From Hemicentrotus pulcherrimus (taxonomy: Eukaryota > Echinodermata > Echinoidea > Camarodonta > Strongylocentrotidae): DNA of 50,185 nt. Positions 47,001 through 50,185 of this stretch are shown in pieces. Position 1 is the first letter of the stretch. Each line of letters begins with the position of its first letter. The position numbers and the translations under genes were made by a program. The notes below the pieces were generated by a model. The model did no database searches, was not told the origin of the DNA, and saw only the letters and a program-made list of their open reading frames with translations. The DNA is taken from NCBI GenBank assembly GCA_003118195.1, contig BEXV01000296.1, forward strand, positions 155,374 to 205,558, given 5' to 3'.

Positions 47001-48955
47001 TCATAAGTATGGTAACTTGATATAAAATTGCAAAATGTATCAAACTGACAGATTACAGTATTCAAAAGAACACACAATACTGTCTCCTCCTTGATTTTCT
47101 ACTACCGGTAATAATATAATATGCAATATACAAGTAGAATGGACAATCTAAGGCCAAAAAAGGAGTTTAAGTCTGATGGGGATGCACTTGCACTACTTTT
47201 TCCTTGCACAATTGTGCTTACTCACATCATTTGAGGGATGAATTTGCAGTTTGCTTTACATTGAATTTTGGCTACACAAATAAAATAGTTCAGCCACAAT
47301 ACGAGCTTTACCTAGGGAGCAATGTACAAGGAAACACACACTTTAATCATTATTGTTGGGGTCCATTCAGAGGCATGATGGTAAACCACTTATTAAAATA
47401 TGAAAAATAGATTAGGTTGGGTGGGTACAATGTGTTTCACATATCGGCATCTTATAATAAATAGACCAGGGAGTACGTATTATGTCCTTTGTTGCTCACG
47501 GCTACATGTAAGTTTTGTTTTTTAACTGGCATATTATTGCCTACTGCCATTTACATACATTTCTTTTTAATGCTCTTTTCTAATGCTCTTTTCCATGAGA
47601 TGTCTGGATGAGGCTTTATAGAGCAATGATAGCAAATTAAATCAAACAAGTTCTTGCCTTCCCCCAATTCATTTCTGGATGATTCTATGCGATGTGTCCT
47701 GAACAACATATATATGTCTTTTCTTTTGTGTACACGTATTTCACCCGAAAATGAAAAAATAATCTTGACATGAGCTTTTACTAATGTTAAGAATACCTGA
47801 AAGAATCCTTAGTCTGTGGTCAAATCAAGATATTTTCATTTATATGATGAAATTAATGGATAAATGTTGCATGTTCCACAGGATACATTGCATGGAATCT
47901 CCCTTTTGCAATACTTATAATGATTAAATTTTGCAAATTTACTTGCTGAAAGAGAGAGATGAAGAAAGGAAAATAATGAAGTCTAAATATGTAAATAAAA
48001 AAATCACAATATTAGAAATGATTATATTTTACTATTAAATAAGAGATGGTATAAAATAGAGACATAATAAAATAAATTACTTTTGAATCAGAGAAATTAA
48101 ATGCACTTTTCTGGTAATTAAGAACATTTCTATTACTCATTCAAGATCATAGATTCTGTAGCACAAGTGATTTTAACAAATATGATAGTGCTCAGACCGA
48201 ATTCTGAAGATTTCACCCAAAAGCATAGGTTCTTATAAAAACAATTCAAACTTTGTTTTATTCTAAATTCTTGATTAGGTACAGAAAACAAAAGACAGAG
48301 CAAGTGCTCAGACCTTATTCTGAAGATTGCACCCAAAAGCATAGGTTCTTATAAAAACAATTCAAAATTTGTTTTATCCTAAATTCTTGATTGCAGAAAA
48401 GAAAAGACAGAGCAAGATTTATAATAAAATTGCAATTCATACAACAGAGCCTAAACAGGCTACTTAAGAATGAACTGAAGAAAAAAAAAATGCATCCACA
48501 GTTAGACATTTCAAAATGATTATCACTAGTTCACATACACCTTTAGACAAAAATAAAAATACTAGAGCATGAAAGAATATGCATTACATGACAATGAAAA
48601 TTTAGTCAACCAAATTAAAATATGATTGTCAAAATACTGTACAGTTTAAAAAAAAATTGTATGAAGTTTGCTTTTAAAAAATAAGGAAAGATAGGGGTCA
48701 GTTAACATTAAATTCATATCATGGCTTTTGAGTCAAATGCATACAAACTACAAAAACATGCAAACTAAAAATCTACTGTCTTTCTCAGTTCTGAAGAAAA
48801 AAATACACAAATGTCTGCATGGAATCAAATGAAATTTAGAAACATGCAATGCTGAAAATAAACTTTCTGATATGAAGCATTCCCTGGGTTTGATTCATTT
48901 GCATATTAGATTCTGATTGGCTTACCAGTCTACCCTCTGCATCTTCCTCCTCCTC
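40875..48955 (-). CDS. Stk3/4: MST/Hippo (STK3/STK4) kinase gene, linker and SARAH domain (partial, C-terminal)
   Basis: MST1/2 (Hippo in flies) are Ser/Thr kinases at the head of the Hippo growth-control pathway. They dimerise with SAV and RASSF through a C-terminal SARAH domain. Joining complement 48955-48926, 46549-46357, 45654-45391, 43658-43390 and 41033-40875 gives 915 nt, 304 residues plus TAA. Intron phases are 0, 1, 1, 0 and all splice sites are GT-AG. Residues 1-10 are acidic. DEDDVDS (11-17) aligns with the caspase site region of vertebrate MST. Residues 17-162 form a linker full of Gly-Thr-Met motifs, ending GTMVINDDDDSGNDGTMK, a close match to the conserved GTMVIN...GTMKR segment. 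Residues 163-252 are Pro-rich. Residues 253-304 are the SARAH helix, ending in a basic KRKRTQHF. The linker is much longer than in human MST1/2. The kinase domain lies beyond 50185. The gene converges on syndecan. Confidence 0.95.
41178..41635. mobile_element. Large fold-back element in an MST intron
   Basis: Arms at about 41201-41350 and 41515-41632 are near inverse copies: GACTATGGCAGGCCGTTCAT versus ATGAATGGCCTGCCATAGTT, TCTCAAGGGATGTACAAAT versus TTTGTGACGTCCCTTGAGA, and AATCTACAGAATTTACATTT versus AAATGTAAATTCTGTAGATT. The left end resembles the 24886 element. Its right edge touches the SINE. Confidence 0.85.
41700..41960 (-). mobile_element. tRNA-derived SINE, minus orientation
   Basis: Minus-strand 41960-41891 folds as a tRNA-like head: GTGTCGT pairs with ACGGCAC (allowing G-T) and GGTTCGAGTCC is a B box. 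The anticodon stem is poor. A body follows with the hairpin ATGTCCTTTGGTAGGACAT. The 3' limit is approximate. Confidence 0.75.
42450..42540 (-). mobile_element. Short retroposon 3' tail
   Basis: Minus strand reads GGCACTATATAAATCC then an (ATT)n-like tail, the same style as the LINE end at 11770-11812. Confidence 0.5.
43390..43658 (-). CDS. Stk3/4: MST proline-rich linker exon
   Basis: The exon is 269 nt with a TTTGTAG acceptor and a GTGAGT donor (plus-strand 43384-43389), phase 1 in and phase 0 out. After a split Arg codon completing GTMKR it encodes TDTAKADAYKPQYLEHYERQ, then Lys- and Pro-rich sequence (PPPANQEAPPPKPP) and ends EMDFDF. The KR junction and the DFDF just before the SARAH domain both match vertebrate MST1/2. 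The middle resembles no motif I can name and is probably disordered. Confidence 0.92.
44430..45256 (+). mobile_element. Repeat element with four tandem DR1-bearing units
   Basis: Left end CTAGATGGAACTTCGACTGC with a 20-bp palindrome at 44442-44461, then ATGCCTCCGCCAAAG. The right end is a hairpin, CCGGCTACTTTGTAGCGGAG within ATGCC...GGCAT, giving imperfect inverted ends. The interior is tandem units of about 143-151 bp sharing TTTGGCAGGAATCCATCAA, GATAACGCGATCACGAGCC and TGACCTTTGACCT (44601, 44744, 44895, 45046), then a GACGGACGTACG tract. Lies in an MST intron. Confidence 0.85.
45391..45654 (-). CDS. Stk3/4: MST linker exon carrying tandem Thr-Met repeats
   Basis: The exon is 264 nt, phase 1 in and phase 1 out, with a TTTAG acceptor and a GTAAGT donor. 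It encodes ten GTM motifs. Most lie in near-identical 8-residue units of the form GTM[VI]DH[DH][ST]. The end, GTMVINDDDDSGNDGTMK, matches the conserved vertebrate MST segment and anchors the alignment. In vertebrate MST2 these Thr residues are autophosphorylated and bound by the SLMAP FHA domain and MOB1, so this exon probably controls phosphatase recruitment and MOB1 activation. Confidence 0.93.
45470..45654 (-). repeat. Coding 24-bp minisatellite in the MST linker
   Basis: Successive units of about 24 bp, read on the plus strand as variants of ATGGTCGACCATCGTCCC plus six bases, encode the GTMVDH repeats. Some neighbouring units are almost identical at DNA level (45541-45600), suggesting recent copy-number change by slippage or unequal exchange. 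Unit length is a multiple of three, so the frame is kept. Confidence 0.85.
46357..46549 (-). CDS. Stk3/4: MST linker exon with caspase-like site and three Thr-Met motifs
   Basis: The acceptor is GTTACAG and the donor is GTGAGT (plus-strand 46351-46356). The exon is 193 nt, phase 0 in and phase 1 out. It starts DEDDVDSGTMV; DDVD followed by Ser corresponds in position to the caspase sites DEMD and DELD of human MST1 and MST2. Three SGTM motifs follow: SGTMV, SGTMII and SGTMIEH. The exon ends GSMIDHDS with a split Gly codon completed by the next exon. Confidence 0.92.
46550..48925 (-). other. MST intron upstream of the first Thr-Met exon
   Basis: Nothing coding seen apart from the flanking exons. 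Holds the tandem duplication at 48187-48417. Confidence 0.6.
48187..48417. repeat. Tandem duplication, about 116-bp unit, two copies
   Basis: GTGCTCAGACC...TTCTGAAGAT and CCCAAAAGCATAGGTTCTTA recur at an offset of about 115 with a few changes and a small indel (near 48280 and 48395). Confidence 0.9.
48926..48955 (-). CDS. Stk3/4: Probable 30-nt acidic exon of MST kinase gene
   Basis: On the minus strand, an AACCAG acceptor is followed by 30 nt encoding EEEEDAEGRL and then a GTAAGC donor. Both ends are phase 0, matching the next exon. It fits the Glu-rich stretch found just before the caspase site in vertebrate MST1/2. The upstream polypyrimidine tract is only moderate. The exon could begin further upstream, or be skipped, since it is frame-neutral. 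Confidence 0.6.
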
Positions 48956-50140
48956 CTGGTTAGTAGTCATGGCAACCAAGTAGAAAGAATGTAATATTAT
49001 CAATTGCCATCTTTTAACTTATTTTATACTTTGTAGAATAAACTATTGTTTGACAACCCTAAATAAATCTAGTACCATTTTTCAAGAAATGAATAAAGCA
49101 ATTTGCAACTGTGTACCGATAATCCCTTCTTGCGTATAAATTTCCATATCTTTCAATCATTGTAATTTGACCTATTCTGTGTCACCATTTTTTTTCTCAA
49201 AACAAAGATCATGAGCAAACTTTCAAGAGTATACATGCTTCGTTCATGGAAGTGGGCACGAAATACCTTCCATGGGAAATTGTTTTCTCTCTCGAAAGGT
49301 GGCAGATTCTATATAAAACAAAGCCCTTCTGAGTCCAAACACATACCGTAGTTCAAACATGTAATTCCTGTGCAAGATTTGCCGGCAATGACACAGAACA
49401 GATTGAGATGTTTTCTAATCATACATTTTGCAACTCTGAAATAGCTTCAAGACGTTTATTTACCCAGATTATCTACCTGTTACAAGACACGTGTCTATGC
49501 AGGTGCACCAATAAATACACAAACTCCTGGCAAGTCCATTAGAGAGCAAAGCATCACTCATGGATATCAATCTAACTCAAATGTGGCAAGGAATATCGAG
49601 ATATGTGATGTGGAGTTGCTCAGCTCAGGTTCCATAGACTTGGTCCAGGTAATACAGTACATTGAATATCTCTTGTTGGCAGATTCTAAATGGACTGGTC
49701 TATTTATTATCAATATTCACAAACATTGAAAAACTCCCCTATTCAATAATTTTAAAGAGTATGCATTGTGTTGCGTGTTACAGTGATTGATGAAGGGGGA
49801 AACCACATGTCCTTTTACAGCAAAATATCAAATTGCATCCTAAATAGGATCATTTTATTCAAAGTCATCCATCATGCTCAAGATGCATAACATGCAAGGA
49901 AAATTCAAAGTTGAGTATCTCAACAATGTTCTACTCTCAAGATTTGAATTAGTTCAATCTATGTAACCATTCTTCAAAAAGAGCTACTTTACTTTTGCGG
50001 TATGATTTGTCACAGATGTTTGGTAGAATCTACATGTGTAAACCTACAAGTTGTCATTACAGAAACCTATGATACCTTTACCCACATTGCAAAAATGTGT
50101 AATAATCCCCTTAGTCCCTGTTTAGAAGAATGATCTTCTT
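48956..50140. other. Upstream MST intron, nothing recognised
   Basis: No kinase-domain exon could be found on the minus strand here, so the kinase exons must be beyond the window. Confidence 0.6.
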
Positions 50141-50185
50141 CTCCCCCCCCCTCTCTCTCTCTTTCTTTCTCTCTCTCTCTCTCTC
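50141..50185. repeat. CT microsatellite at window end
   Basis: Poly-C then (CT)n, running off the window. Confidence 0.95.

Overview
The window is AT-rich, intron-rich animal DNA. It is dominated by small transposons, fold-back elements, microsatellites and assembly gaps. The very frequent ACATGTA/TACATGTA words, the tRNA-derived SINEs, LINE tails ending in ATT repeats, and the two genes' family features suggest a marine deuterostome invertebrate, most likely an echinoderm. That assignment is inference from sequence style. No bacterial, phage or CRISPR features are present.

Two real genes are supported. (1) A syndecan gene on the + strand has four exons, 20991-21123, 23895-23935, 24482-24689 and 29203-29369. 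They splice in matching phase into a 182-residue C-terminal protein with acidic Ser-Gly glycosaminoglycan sites, one membrane span and a syndecan tail ending EFYA. The signal-peptide exon was not found and must lie further left. (2) An MST/Hippo (STK3/STK4) kinase gene on the - strand has four firm exons, 46549-46357, 45654-45391, 43658-43390 and 41033-40875, plus a probable 30-nt exon at 48955-48926. They encode the linker and the complete C-terminal SARAH domain. The kinase domain must lie beyond the right edge. The two genes converge, about 11.5 kb apart from stop codon to stop codon.

Layout: 1-20990 is non-coding (upstream of, or intron 1 of, syndecan), with a 76-bp minisatellite, a SINE, a decayed LINE with RNase H, a 737-bp MITE, a CAGAGCTGCC-type MITE, a LINE 3' tail, an 11-bp CTAGG minisatellite and a TTAA-flanked MITE. 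20991-29830 is syndecan with its introns and proximal 3' UTR. 29830-40870 is intergenic with fold-backs, a 45-bp perfect palindrome and simple repeats. 40875-50185 is the MST gene, whose introns hold a SINE, a fold-back element and a tandem-repeat element carrying nuclear-receptor-like DR1 motifs.

The points most worth a second look are: the MST linker, where a coding 24-bp repeat multiplies the Thr-Met motifs that in vertebrate MST kinases are phosphorylated and bound by SLMAP and MOB1; the syndecan/MST neighbourhood, which matches SDC4-STK4 and SDC2-STK3 in vertebrates including orientation; and three exact duplications abutting single N bases, which look like unmerged assembly overlaps. 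Nothing resembling an entirely new multi-gene system was found.
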